Source: Martinezella lusitana (lineage in GTDB: Bacteria > Pseudomonadota > Alphaproteobacteria > Rhizobiales > Rhizobiaceae). From it: a DNA stretch of 64,000 bases. The DNA lies in assembly GCF_014207095.1 (NCBI RefSeq), contig NZ_JACHBG010000009.1:62001-126000 (forward strand), given 5' to 3'. Below, one piece after another: positions 17,878 through 27,343 of the stretch (the first letter of the stretch is position 1; every line of letters starts with the position of its first letter). The notes under the pieces are model-generated. The model ran no database searches and had not been told where the DNA came from. It saw only the letters and a list, made by a program, of their open reading frames with translations. Both the position numbers and the translations under genes were made by a program.

Positions 17878-18083
17878 CGAATCCCTCCCATTTTTACCTC
17901 GGCCGGGCTTTGCCTCAACCGATGCGACAAGCTCCCGACCTGCCGCGATGCACCCCTCTGGCGCAGCGTCGAGACCATATGCTGTTCTCAGATAATTACA
18001 AGAGTTGACAGATTTTTACAGATTTAGTAGCCCTGTCGCGCAGGAAATGCGCTATGGCTGTCGCTGGTCGGCATTCAAGAAGG
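17878..18083. promoter_or_regulatory. Divergent promoter region of the sugar-acid locus
   Basis: The 206-bp gap serves the importer operon (minus) and the FadR-type regulator (plus). A consensus TTGACA occurs at 18005-18010 on the plus strand in an AT-rich tract (ACAGATTTTTACAGATTTAG), but no good -10 lies at standard spacing. ACAGATTT is repeated at 18008-18015 and 18018-18025. I see no clean palindrome for a GntR dimer. Confidence 0.35.
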
Positions 18084-18803
18084 ATGATGATGAAACTCTC
18101 TGTCGCCAACGAACCCATTACGGGCGCGACGCGCTTCGGCGACATCATCTATGAGCGGATCGTCGGCATGATTGCGGAGGGGAAATTCCCGGTCAACGAA
18201 CGCCTGCCGGCGGAAGCCAGGCTCGCAGAAATGTTTGGTGCGTCACGGCCTGTGGTCCGCGATGCACTGGAACGGCTGCGTGCCGACGGTTTGATCGTTT
18301 CCCGCAAGGGGTCTGGCTCTTATGTTCGCCAGAAGCCGGATTCGTCAGTCCTCAAAATGGTGCCGGTCGGATCGCTCGCCGACGTCCAGCGCTTCTTCGA
18401 ATTTCGCGCCGGGCTTGAAGCTGAAGCGGCGGAGCTTGCTGCCCGCAACTGGCAGCCCGCCGACAAGGAACGGATTTCGGCTGCGCTGCAAAAGATTGAA
18501 CAATGTCTGCGCGAAGGCAGGCTTGGCGCCGAGGAAGATCAGGAACTGCATGATGCGATTGCCATCGCGACCGGCAATCAATTTCATGTCTCTGCCCGCG
18601 AGTTATTCAGGCCGCATTTCGCCATTGGCCACTCCGTCACGCGAAGTCTCAGCCTCAAGCGGACGCCCGAACAGATCCGCAGCGTCCAGGACGAACATGC
18701 CGTGATCGTGGAGGCGATCTTTGCGCGTCAGGAGACTGAAGCGCACGATGCCATGAAACGCCACATATTGAATGCGCGCGCCCGCATGTTCCAGGGCGTT
18801 TAG
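18084..18803 (+). CDS. FadR-type (GntR/FCD) transcriptional regulator
   Basis: This protein of about 239 aa has an N-terminal winged helix (RFGDIIYERIVGMIAEGKFPVNERLPAEARLAEMFGASRPVVRDALERLRADGLI) and an FCD ligand domain starting near residue 85. FCD domains often sense carboxylates or sugar acids. Three consecutive ATG codons follow AAGAAGG; 18090 has the best spacing (6 nt), and 18054 is a longer alternative with AGGAA upstream. It is divergent from the importer operon and followed by the DapA-fold gene after 89 nt, so it probably controls both. Confidence 0.88.
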   Translation: MMMKLSVANEPITGATRFGDIIYERIVGMIAEGKFPVNERLPAEARLAEMFGASRPVVRDALERLRADGLIVSRKGSGSYVRQKPDSSVLKMVPVGSLADVQRFFEFRAGLEAEAAELAARNWQPADKERISAALQKIEQCLREGRLGAEEDQELHDAIAIATGNQFHVSARELFRPHFAIGHSVTRSLSLKRTPEQIRSVQDEHAVIVEAIFARQETEAHDAMKRHILNARARMFQGV

Positions 18804-18892
18804 GGAGTTTGAGGACACGCGGGAAGAGGCGAGGCACGTCTTGAAGTATGTTCGTGTCCGTCTCAGCGGGCAAGAAGGGTAAGGGTAGGAAG

Positions 18893-19807
18893 ATGAGCGT
18901 AGAAATCATGCGGCACGCGTTGGCTGGCGTATCCGGCGTTCCCGTCACGGCCTATGATGCCGGCGGCGAGGTGGAAGCACGGGTAACGGCTCGGGTTTAC
19001 CAGCGCGTCGCGGCTGCCGGTATCCATAACATCGTTGCAGCCGGCAATACCGGTGAATTCTATGCGTTGACGCCGGACGAAATCCGCCGTGTCCACGAAG
19101 CTGCAGTCGCCGGCGTGGACGGCAAGGCGCCAGTCACGGCGGCGATTGGCCGCTCGCTGCGCGAAGCCATCCGAATGGCGAAGGACGCCGCGTCGATGGG
19201 CGCTTCGGCCCTCATGTCGCATCAACCGGTGGATCCGTTTGCCGCACCGGCGGCACAGATCGATTACTTCCGGGATTTGGCGGAGGCTTCGCCTCTGCCG
19301 CTCGTTGCTTACGTCCGTGCCGAAGGGTTCAGCGTCGACGATATGGTTCGGCTGGCTGGACACGGAAATATCGTCGGCATCAAGTTTGCGACAACCGATC
19401 TGATGCTGCTGACACGGTCGATTGCCGCTTCCGATCCAAATGGCGCGCTGTTCGTTTGCGGCTTGGCCGAAAGCTGGGCGCCGACTTTCGCTGCAGCAGG
19501 CGCGCGTGGTTTCACTTCCGGACTGGTCAATGTGGCGCCAAAGCTGTCACTTGCCGTTCATGCTGCCCTGGCCAGAGGCGATTTTGCCGCTGCGCGTGCC
19601 TTCGTGGCCAAGCTTGAACCTTTCGAGCGCATGCGCACCAAGTTCCGTAACGGCGCTAATGTCACGGTCGTCAAGGAAGCGGTCCGCTATTCTGGTCTGG
19701 ATGTCGGCCCGGTTCGAGTTCCAGGGCTGCCGCAGCTCGACCGGAAGGATCGTGAAGAGTTACATGCCTTGCTTCGCAGCTGGCGGGAAACCGGCGACGC
19801 CTTCTAA
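18893..19807 (+). CDS. DapA-fold (DHDPS/NAL family) keto-acid dehydratase or aldolase
   Basis: This 304-aa TIM-barrel enzyme has the Schiff-base Lys164 (VGIKFATTD) and Tyr140 (LVAYVRAEG). The early motif AAGNTGEFYALTPDE resembles 5-keto-4-deoxyglucarate dehydratases and 2-keto-3-deoxy aldonate aldolases more than true DapA. It should act on the 2-keto-3-deoxy acid made by the enolase-superfamily enzyme. The ATG at 18893 follows GGTAGGAAG; an upstream in-frame start at 18848 adds 15 poorly conserved residues. Confidence 0.85.
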   Translation: MSVEIMRHALAGVSGVPVTAYDAGGEVEARVTARVYQRVAAAGIHNIVAAGNTGEFYALTPDEIRRVHEAAVAGVDGKAPVTAAIGRSLREAIRMAKDAASMGASALMSHQPVDPFAAPAAQIDYFRDLAEASPLPLVAYVRAEGFSVDDMVRLAGHGNIVGIKFATTDLMLLTRSIAASDPNGALFVCGLAESWAPTFAAAGARGFTSGLVNVAPKLSLAVHAALARGDFAAARAFVAKLEPFERMRTKFRNGANVTVVKEAVRYSGLDVGPVRVPGLPQLDRKDREELHALLRSWRETGDAF

Positions 19808-20954
19808 GGCTGAGCACATTCGATTCCCACGCAAATGTGCCGCCACTCGTGATTGAGGCTGTCGTCAATCTGGGGGCAAGGCATCGAAGGCTTATGCACC
19901 GGCACCCGCAATTGGATTGCGAGAATGGTATTCCGTAACCATGAGCTTATCGCGGAGCATGGCTCTGCGGTGAGCCTAAGGCGCCAGTAGGAATGGACTT
20001 CGGCCGCCCAGACCGAAGCGTAGATCACCTGCCGCAGCGCATTGCTCCGCCATCGAGACTATACTCTCACGTTGTGGTTCTCATACTGATTGTCGTTAGA
20101 CCAGGACATACCGAAGCATGCAGACCGACCGCGTCACGTCGTCTCTCATGAAGCGATTCGGTGATGACGCCACAAATTTGGCCGGTTTACGCAAACCAAT
20201 GGCGTCGAAAACCTCGAAAAGGAATATCTGGCGTCCGGTCACGGTGGCGATTTCCATCGGCACTCAAAAGCATTGGCGACTTGGCAAAAGCTGCAGCTTC
20301 CGGTCGATTGGCCCGACCCAGTCACTTCCTCTTTCACATCCCGTGTTGCCGATCGCATAAGCCGCGACCCTTCGCCGCTGGTGACCACTCTTGCGACTTC
20401 CCGCTTTTCAATGCTCTTTGCCAGAGGGCTACAACCGACCACATCGAATCCGAAATACGAAACTCGCTTGAATTGTTTGAAGCATTGAAAACTACAACTC
20501 TCCTTGCTACCGTCGCATTCTGATAAGCCGCTCCGGCGCGGTTCGAACAGATGAGGCTCCCCCATGATAGCGGCGCTTTATCGGCGCGCAGAATTGATGC
20601 CATTGCCTTCGCGGTTGCTGGCATCATTGACATCATCGCCGCCGGCTTCACGGCGACGAAGCTTGAGGAAACTGCGATCACCGATGTAGCCTGCAAGGTT
20701 GCGTATGGCTCGCTCTTAACGAACGCGCCTCCCGTATTCGTTGTCGATCTGCCTGGTATGGCCGCGCTCATGGATTGCATTTTTTGCGTTCAAGATAAGC
20801 TCGGTGAAGCCGTAGCCCGACCATAGAGTCGCTTGAGATGAAACCGTTTCGAAATACCGACCGGATGGTCTGGCATGCGGTGGGCAGTTGAGAGCTTAAA
20901 GTTTTTTGAGTGCGTGGCCCAAGAGCGTGCGGGCCGATGGTTATGGAGAGTGCA
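19808..20954. other. 1.1-kb stretch without a supported gene
   Basis: Several open frames of 60-150 codons exist on both strands (for example 20551-20826 plus and 20334-20780 minus). None has family similarity I recognise, a clear ribosome binding site or Rhizobium-like codon use, and they overlap one another. Base composition is less GC-rich than the flanks. The segment may be decayed genes or an insertion scar. No terminal repeats were seen. Confidence 0.5.
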
Positions 20955-22022
20955 ATGGCTGTTTCACGAAAGACCTGGCTTGCGGGCGCAATCATTATCA
21001 TTGCCGTGGCTGGCTACTACGCATGGACGAAGATCCATGCCCCCAGCCTTCCCGCCGGCTTTGCCGCAAGCAATGGTCGCATCGAAGCCGTCGAAATTGA
21101 CATTTCCACCAAGACTGCCGGGCGATTGCAGGATTTGCTGGTCCGCGAGGGCGATTTCGTCACCGCCGGCCAGACGCTTGCTCAAATGGATACGGCTCAA
21201 CTCAGTGCCCGAAAGCGCCAGGCAGAAGCGCAGCTTCGTCGCGCGCAGATCTCGATCGATACGGCGAATAGCCTTGTTGCCCAACGACTGGCGGAGAAGA
21301 CCTCGGCTATGGCTGTCATCGAACAGCGCAAGGCCCAGCTCGATTCCGCAAGCAAGACGAATGCCCGCAACAGACAGCTGCTGAGCAGCAACACGGTCTC
21401 GCAGCAAATCGTCGACGACAGTGAGGCGAACGAGCAGTCAGCCAAGGCGACGCTTGCCTCGGCACAGGCAGCTCTTGCGGCGTCAGATGCCGCCATCAAC
21501 GCTGCCAAGGCGCAAGTGGTGGATGCAGAAGCGGCGGTCGATGCGGCAAAGGCCGAGATCGAGAGCATAGAAACGGATATATCCGACAGCACGCTCAAGG
21601 CTCCGAGGGATGGCCGGATACAATATCGCATTGCCCAGCCGGGTGAAGTGCTTGCAGCTGGCGGCCGAGTGTTGAATCTCGTCGACCTCGGCGATGTCTA
21701 CATGACTTTTTTCCTGCCGACGGAACAGGCGGGCCGGACCTCGATCGGATCGGACGTTCGTCTGGTGCTCGATGCGGCGCCGCAATATACGATCCCCGCC
21801 AAGGTCTCGTTCGTTGCGGACGTTGCGCAATTCACGCCAAAAACCGTCGAAACCGAGGAGGAACGGCAGAAACTCACCTTCCGCGTTCGCGCCCAGATCC
21901 CTCAGGAGCTTCTGAAGAAGTACATCCAATATGTCAAAACGGGGCTGCCTGGCATGGCCTATGTTCGCCTCGATCCGCAGGCGCAATGGCCTGACAATCT
22001 CGAACGCAAGCTCGTCAAGTAG
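20955..22022 (+). CDS. HlyD/EmrA-type membrane-fusion protein of an RbbA-like ABC system (YhiI-like)
   Basis: This 355-aa periplasmic adaptor has one N-terminal membrane helix (about residues 7-24), a biotinyl-lipoyl-like half (NGRIEAVEIDISTKTAGRL, EGDFVTAGQTLAQMD), a long Ala/Gln/Glu-rich coiled coil (about 85-205) and the second half (LKAPRDGRIQYRIAQPGEVLAAGG). The ATG at 20955 has GGAGAG 4 nt upstream; a GTG at 20910 is a longer alternative. Its stop is 11 nt before the fused ATPase-permease, giving the same order as E. coli yhiI-rbbA-yhhJ. Confidence 0.88.
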   Translation: MAVSRKTWLAGAIIIIAVAGYYAWTKIHAPSLPAGFAASNGRIEAVEIDISTKTAGRLQDLLVREGDFVTAGQTLAQMDTAQLSARKRQAEAQLRRAQISIDTANSLVAQRLAEKTSAMAVIEQRKAQLDSASKTNARNRQLLSSNTVSQQIVDDSEANEQSAKATLASAQAALAASDAAINAAKAQVVDAEAAVDAAKAEIESIETDISDSTLKAPRDGRIQYRIAQPGEVLAAGGRVLNLVDLGDVYMTFFLPTEQAGRTSIGSDVRLVLDAAPQYTIPAKVSFVADVAQFTPKTVETEEERQKLTFRVRAQIPQELLKKYIQYVKTGLPGMAYVRLDPQAQWPDNLERKLVK

Positions 22023-22033
22023 CGGTTGACGAC

Positions 22034-24808
22034 ATGGTCGAAGCCGTCGAACAGACATTGAAGGACGACAAAAGCGACGTCGCGGTTGCCAGGCTGACCG
22101 ATGTCAGGCTCGTCTACAAAAATGCGATCGGGCTGGACAACATCGCGCTTGATATTCCATCGGGGCGGATGACTGGCTTGATCGGCCCCGATGGTGTCGG
22201 GAAATCCAGCCTATTGTCACTGATTTCAGGTGCCCGCGCCGTGCAGACGGGACGCGTAGAGGTATTCGGCGGAGACATGGGCGATGCCCGACATCGCGAC
22301 CGGACTTGCCCACGGATTGCCTACATGCCGCAGGGGCTTGGCAAGAATCTCTATCCAACCCTTTCCGTCTTCGAGAATGTCGATTTCTTCGGGCGCCTCT
22401 TCGGGCAGGACAAGGAAGAGCGGAAAGCCAGGATCGCCGAGTTGCTCGACAGCACCGGTCTCGGACCGTTTGCGCAGCGTCCGGCGGCGAAACTGTCGGG
22501 TGGCATGAAACAGAAACTCGGATTGTGTTGCGCTCTCATCCACGATCCTGACCTGCTTATTCTCGACGAGCCGACCACTGGCGTCGACCCGCTATCGCGC
22601 CGGCAATTCTGGGAGCTGATCGGCAGCATTCGGACAAGCCGGCCCGGTATGAGCGTCATCGTCGCGACCGCCTATATGGAGGAGGCGGCCGGGTTCGACT
22701 GGCTGATCGCGATGAATGCCGGCAAGGTCCTTGATACCGGTACTCCGCAGCAACTTCTTGAACGCACGCAGACCAGCGATCTCGATGCTGCATTCATCGC
22801 TCTACTTCCGGAGGCCGATCGGCGTGACCACCACGACATCATTATTCCGCCACGTCCGAAGGCGGCTGAGGGTGTCTACGCCATCGAGGCCAGTCACCTC
22901 AGCATGCGCTTCGGCGATTTCACCGCCGTCGACAATGTCAGCTTTCAGATCCCCAAGGGCGAGATATTCGGCTTTCTCGGCTCGAATGGTTGCGGCAAAA
23001 CCACGACGATGAAGATGCTGACGGGCCTGCTTGCCGCGAGCGAAGGCGAAGCTAAGCTTTTCGGCCGCAAGGTCGACGCCAGCGACATGGCGGTCAGGCG
23101 CCGGGTCGGCTATATGAGCCAGGCCTTCTCACTTTATGGCGAACTGACAGTCCGGCAGAACCTCGATCTTCATGCCCGTCTTTTCAGATTGCCCGAAGAG
23201 CGGATCCCCGCACGCATCGCCGAAATGACCGATCGCTTCGGGCTGGGCAATGTGATGGATGCGCTGCCGGACGCACTGCCGCTCGGCATCCGCCAGCGGC
23301 TGTCGCTTGCGGTTGCAATGATTCACGCGCCGGACATTCTCATTCTTGACGAGCCGACCTCGGGTGTCGACCCGGTTGCGCGCGATGCTTTCTGGCAGAT
23401 CCTCGTGGACCTCTCGCGCAAGGACGATGTGACGATCTTCATCTCGACCCATTTCATGAACGAGGCCGAGCGTTGCGATCGAATTTCGCTGATGCACGCG
23501 GGCAAGGTGCTGATTAGCGACACACCGGCGGCCATCGCCCGCAGCCGCGACGCGGCGACGCTGGAAGATGCTTTCATTGCTTATCTTGAGGAAGCCTCGG
23601 GTATCGTTCGAGGCGAAGAAGCCAAGGCTGTCGTGATGGCAAACGCTCACGAGCCACCCACAACGCCGGCCCGCCGACGACTCTTCGATTTTAGGCGGAT
23701 GTTCAGCTATACGCGCCGTGAAGCGCTGGAGCTGCAGCGCGATCCCATTCGCGGCACGCTTGCCGTTCTCGGGAGCGTTATCCTGATGTTCGTGATCGGC
23801 TATGGCATCAACCTCGATGTCGAGGATCTGACCTTCGCCGTGCTCGACCGCGACGATTCGACCATCAGCCGCGACTACGTGCTCGATATTGCCGGCTCGC
23901 GATACTTCATCGAAAAGGCACCGATCAAGGACTATGCCGACATGGATCGCCGCATGCGCGACGGCGAACTCAGTCTTGCCATCGAGATACCGCCAAGCTT
24001 CGGACGAAACGTGTTGCGCGGCGACAATGTCGAGATCGGCGCATGGATCGATGGAGCCATGCCGCAACGGGCCGAAACGGTCAGGGGTTATGTTCAGGGC
24101 ATGCACGCCAGCTGGTTGGCACGCAAGGCAAAGGAGCTCTATGGATCAGCAGCCACGCAAGGCGCGTTCACGATCGAAACGCGCTTTCGCTATAATCCGG
24201 ACGTCAAAAGCCTGGTGGCAATGGTCCCTGCAGTCATCCCGCTGCTGCTGATGCTCATCCCGGCAATGCTTGCAGCCTTGAGTGTCGTGCGCGAGAAGGA
24301 ACTTGGCTCGATCATCAACCTATACGTCACGCCCGTCAGCAAGCTGGAGTTTCTCATCGGCAAGCAATTGCCTTATATCGCGCTGGGAGTATTGAACTTT
24401 GTTCTGCTGACAGCCTTTGCCACCCTGGTTTTCAGCGTCCCCTTTACCGGCAGCTATCTGACCTATCTGACGGCGGCGCTGCTCTATGTCATCATCGCGA
24501 CTTCGATCGGCATCGTCATCTCGTCCTTCATGAAAAGCCAGATCGCGGCCATTTTTGGCACTGCGCTACTGACCCTGATACCTGCGACGCAATATTCCGG
24601 CATGATCGACCCGGTTTCGTCATTGCAGGGCGCAGGTGCATTGATTGGCAAGCTCTATCCGGCAACCTATTTCATGACGATTTCTCGCGGCACCTTCTCC
24701 AAGGCGCTCGACTTCGCAGGCCTCTACGGCTCCTTTATTCCGCTATTGATTGCGATCCCGATCCTCTCGATCCTGGGCACGCTGCTTATCAAGAAGCAGG
24801 AGGGTTGA
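22034..24808 (+). CDS. rbbA: RbbA-like fused ABC ATPase-permease
   Basis: This 924-aa protein has two ATPase domains and an ABC-2 membrane domain. Domain 1 has GPDGVGKSS (51-59), LSGGMKQKLGLC and LLILDEPTTGVDP. Domain 2 has GSNGCGKTTTMK (about 315) and ILILDEPTSGVDP, but its signature is degenerate (PLGIRQRLS instead of LSGGQ, about 414). The C-terminal half has a helix near 575, a large extracytoplasmic loop and a cluster of helices from about 735. E. coli RbbA is described as ribosome-associated, but the architecture and neighbours suggest an exporter. The gap to the next gene is one base. Confidence 0.88.
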   Translation: MVEAVEQTLKDDKSDVAVARLTDVRLVYKNAIGLDNIALDIPSGRMTGLIGPDGVGKSSLLSLISGARAVQTGRVEVFGGDMGDARHRDRTCPRIAYMPQGLGKNLYPTLSVFENVDFFGRLFGQDKEERKARIAELLDSTGLGPFAQRPAAKLSGGMKQKLGLCCALIHDPDLLILDEPTTGVDPLSRRQFWELIGSIRTSRPGMSVIVATAYMEEAAGFDWLIAMNAGKVLDTGTPQQLLERTQTSDLDAAFIALLPEADRRDHHDIIIPPRPKAAEGVYAIEASHLSMRFGDFTAVDNVSFQIPKGEIFGFLGSNGCGKTTTMKMLTGLLAASEGEAKLFGRKVDASDMAVRRRVGYMSQAFSLYGELTVRQNLDLHARLFRLPEERIPARIAEMTDRFGLGNVMDALPDALPLGIRQRLSLAVAMIHAPDILILDEPTSGVDPVARDAFWQILVDLSRKDDVTIFISTHFMNEAERCDRISLMHAGKVLISDTPAAIARSRDAATLEDAFIAYLEEASGIVRGEEAKAVVMANAHEPPTTPARRRLFDFRRMFSYTRREALELQRDPIRGTLAVLGSVILMFVIGYGINLDVEDLTFAVLDRDDSTISRDYVLDIAGSRYFIEKAPIKDYADMDRRMRDGELSLAIEIPPSFGRNVLRGDNVEIGAWIDGAMPQRAETVRGYVQGMHASWLARKAKELYGSAATQGAFTIETRFRYNPDVKSLVAMVPAVIPLLLMLIPAMLAALSVVREKELGSIINLYVTPVSKLEFLIGKQLPYIALGVLNFVLLTAFATLVFSVPFTGSYLTYLTAALLYVIIATSIGIVISSFMKSQIAAIFGTALLTLIPATQYSGMIDPVSSLQGAGALIGKLYPATYFMTISRGTFSKALDFAGLYGSFIPLLIAIPILSILGTLLIKKQEG

Positions 24809-24809
24809 C

Positions 24810-25922
24810 ATGGCATTGTCCAATATCCTGCAGCTAGGGATCAAGGAGTTGCGTGGTCTGGCCCGCGATCCGATGCTCGTCCTGCTCGTCGTCTATGCAT
24901 TCACGCTGCAGATCTACACCGGCTCCAGCGCCTTGCCGGAAACGTTGAACAACGCGGCTGTCGCCATCGTCGACGAGGATCAGTCGCCGCTGTCGGGCCG
25001 TATCAGCACGGCGTTCTACCCGCCGTATTTCGTGCCGCCAAAGCAGATTTCCATCGCAGAGATGGATCAGCGAATGGATGCGGGCCTCGATACCTTTGCG
25101 CTCAACATCCCCCCAGACTTCCAACGCAAGGTCATGGCGGGGCAACAACCGGCCATCCAGCTTAATGTCGACGCCACCCGCATGAGCCAGGCTTTCTCCG
25201 GGAGCGGCTATATCCAGACCATCGTCACAAGCGAGGTCGACGAGTTCATGAAGCGCTATCGCGCTGCCAGTAACGTGCCGGTGGAGCTGACCTTGCGGGC
25301 CAGATTCAATGCGCAGCTCAACAAATCCTGGTTCGGCTCGATCAACAACATCATCACCTCGATCACGATGCTTTCAATCGTCTTGACGGGTGCCGCCCTC
25401 ATTCGCGAAAAGGAGCATGGCACGATCGAGCATTTGCTCGTCATGCCCGTAACCCCGCTGGAGATCATGCTGAGCAAGATCTGGTCGATGGGGCTCGTGG
25501 TCCTGGTTGCCACCGCTTTCTCTGTCTTCGTCGTGGTCAAGGGTCTGCTTGGTGTACCTATCGAAGGCTCGATGGCGCTGTTTCTGCTTGGAACAGCGCT
25601 CCAGCTTTTTGCAACGACGGCAATGGGAATATTTCTGGCTACCGTCGCGGGCTCGATGCCGCAATTCGGCTTGCTCCTGATTCTGGTGCTCTTGCCGCTG
25701 CAAGTCCTGTCCGGTGCCATGACACCGCGCGAAAGCATGCCCGATATCATTCAGAACATCATGCTTCTTGCGCCGAACACTCATTTTGTCATTCTGGCGC
25801 AAGCCGTGCTCTTTCGAGGCGCTGGTATAGATGTCGTCTGGCCGCAGCTTTTATCCTTGCTTGCTATCGGCGGGGTTTTGTTTTTCTTGGCTCTAGGAAG
25901 GTTCAGGAAGTTCCTGAGATAA
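24810..25922 (+). CDS. ABC-2 type permease (YhhJ-like)
   Basis: This 370-aa membrane protein has one N-terminal helix (about residues 21-38), a large extracytoplasmic domain (about 45-170) and five or six C-terminal helices with IREKEHGTIEHLLVMPVTPLEIMLSKIW, the ABC-2 hallmark. The ATG at 24810 is preceded by GGAGGG. It should form a heterodimeric channel with the membrane half of the RbbA-like protein and receive the HlyD-type adaptor. The exported substrate is unknown. Confidence 0.88.
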   Translation: MALSNILQLGIKELRGLARDPMLVLLVVYAFTLQIYTGSSALPETLNNAAVAIVDEDQSPLSGRISTAFYPPYFVPPKQISIAEMDQRMDAGLDTFALNIPPDFQRKVMAGQQPAIQLNVDATRMSQAFSGSGYIQTIVTSEVDEFMKRYRAASNVPVELTLRARFNAQLNKSWFGSINNIITSITMLSIVLTGAALIREKEHGTIEHLLVMPVTPLEIMLSKIWSMGLVVLVATAFSVFVVVKGLLGVPIEGSMALFLLGTALQLFATTAMGIFLATVAGSMPQFGLLLILVLLPLQVLSGAMTPRESMPDIIQNIMLLAPNTHFVILAQAVLFRGAGIDVVWPQLLSLLAIGGVLFFLALGRFRKFLR

Positions 25923-26151
25923 TCGTACGGTGATGCTGTTGCGGCAGTCCGTCGTATCTGTCCAGAGCTGCAAGACTGCTGAAATGCGAATGATTTTTCG
26001 CCTGTACCACCAAGGCACAGCTCGTTAGTTCTGTCACAAGACTGACAACTATCAGTTGCGATATAGCGTCGCACGGGCCTGCTTGCTTGATTGCTTCCGT
26101 GCGCAAATGCCCTAACTTGGGGTGGCAGTACCCTCTGATCCGAGGCTTATC

Positions 26152-27324
26152 ATGACCGACGACGTCCTGCTGACATTCAATGCCGGATCCTCGACCCTGA
26201 AGATCGGGGTCTTCGAACAGACAGGCCGCCATGCCAGGAATATCGGGCGCGGAAAGATCGACTTCGATAAGACGCCGTTGACGCTCGCCTACTCGATCAG
26301 AGACGATCGATACGAAAAGACGCTTACAGGAGATAACGCAGAGAATTTCGTCTCCGTCGTCAGCGAGACCCTCGATCACATCCTTGGCCATCTCCCCGGT
26401 ACCCTGCTTGCGGCATCCCACCGCATCGTTCATGGCGGTCTGCAGTTTCAAGGGCCGGTATTGCTTGACGATGCCAATATCGAACGCGTGGAGGGCCTTG
26501 TCCCGCTCGCGCCCTTGCACCAGCCGCAGGCGCTGCGCGTCATTCGCTCGCTTCGAAAACTTCGCCCCGACATTCGGCAAACCGCATCCTTCGATACTGC
26601 CTTTCATTCTTCTCAAGCAGATATTGTCAGGCGGCTTGCGATCCCGAGGGCGTTGCACGATGACGGCGTGCGCCGGTACGGTTTTCACGGGCTGTCCTAC
26701 AAATACATCGCCTCGAAGCTCAATGAGATCGATCCGACGGTGGCACGAGGCAAGGTCATTGCATGTCATCTCGGCAGTGGCGCCAGCCTCTGCGCCATGG
26801 AAAACGGGATCAGTTGCGACACAAGCATGGGGTTTTCAGCGCTTGACGGCATTCCGATGGCAACGCGCCCGGGATGGTTCGATCCCGGTGCCCTGCTTTA
26901 TCTGATGCGAAGCGGCCTGCATCAGCCTGAGAAAATCGAGGACTTCCTCTACCATGAATGCGGGCTGCTGGGCGTTTCCGGCATCAGCGGTGATACGCGC
27001 GTTCTTTTGCAGGACAAGCGTCCGGAAGCCGCCGAGGCCATCGATCTGTTCTGTCTGCGCATTGCCGGGGAGATCGGCCGAATGTGCTCTACGGTCGGCG
27101 GCCTCGATGCGATCGTCTTCACCGCGGGCATCGGCGAAAACCAGCCGGAGATTAGAGCCCGCGTTGCGCAAAGGTTGCAATGGTTAGGTATTGAGATCGA
27201 CGGAGACGCAAATGAGCGCAATTTGATCTCGATCAACGCAACCTCCAGCGCCGTCAAGCTATTCGTGATTCCAACCGACGAGGAACAAGTGATCGCCGAT
27301 GAGACGATAGGGCTCATTGCGTGA
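26152..27324 (+). CDS. ackA: Acetate kinase
   Basis: This 390-aa cytosolic enzyme converts acetyl phosphate and ADP to acetate and ATP. Motifs FNAGSSTLK (residues 7-15), SHRIVHGG, FDTAFH, YGFHGLSY, CHLGSGAS and FTAGIGEN identify it. The ATG at 26152 has GAGG 6 nt upstream; a GTG 30 nt earlier is less likely. It lies 19 nt before the phosphoketolase, so acetyl phosphate made by that enzyme can be converted straight to ATP. No phosphotransacetylase gene is in the window. Confidence 0.93.
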   Translation: MTDDVLLTFNAGSSTLKIGVFEQTGRHARNIGRGKIDFDKTPLTLAYSIRDDRYEKTLTGDNAENFVSVVSETLDHILGHLPGTLLAASHRIVHGGLQFQGPVLLDDANIERVEGLVPLAPLHQPQALRVIRSLRKLRPDIRQTASFDTAFHSSQADIVRRLAIPRALHDDGVRRYGFHGLSYKYIASKLNEIDPTVARGKVIACHLGSGASLCAMENGISCDTSMGFSALDGIPMATRPGWFDPGALLYLMRSGLHQPEKIEDFLYHECGLLGVSGISGDTRVLLQDKRPEAAEAIDLFCLRIAGEIGRMCSTVGGLDAIVFTAGIGENQPEIRARVAQRLQWLGIEIDGDANERNLISINATSSAVKLFVIPTDEEQVIADETIGLIA

Positions 27325-27343
27325 CGAAAACGAGGAGACGAAC

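Noticed and set aside
20334..20826. Overlapping open frames on both strands in the 1.1-kb gap
   Set aside because: Neither strand shows a ribosome binding site, family motif or rhizobial codon pattern, so I report the stretch as unexplained rather than call a gene.
23129..24106. 325-codon minus-strand frame within the rbbA-like gene
   Set aside because: Antisense to conserved ATPase and linker sequence. No start signal or family similarity.
25923..26151. Search for a FixK/Fnr box before ackA-xfp
   Set aside because: No TTGAY-N4-RTCAA site was found. The CAACTATCAGTTG element has the wrong sequence and spacing.
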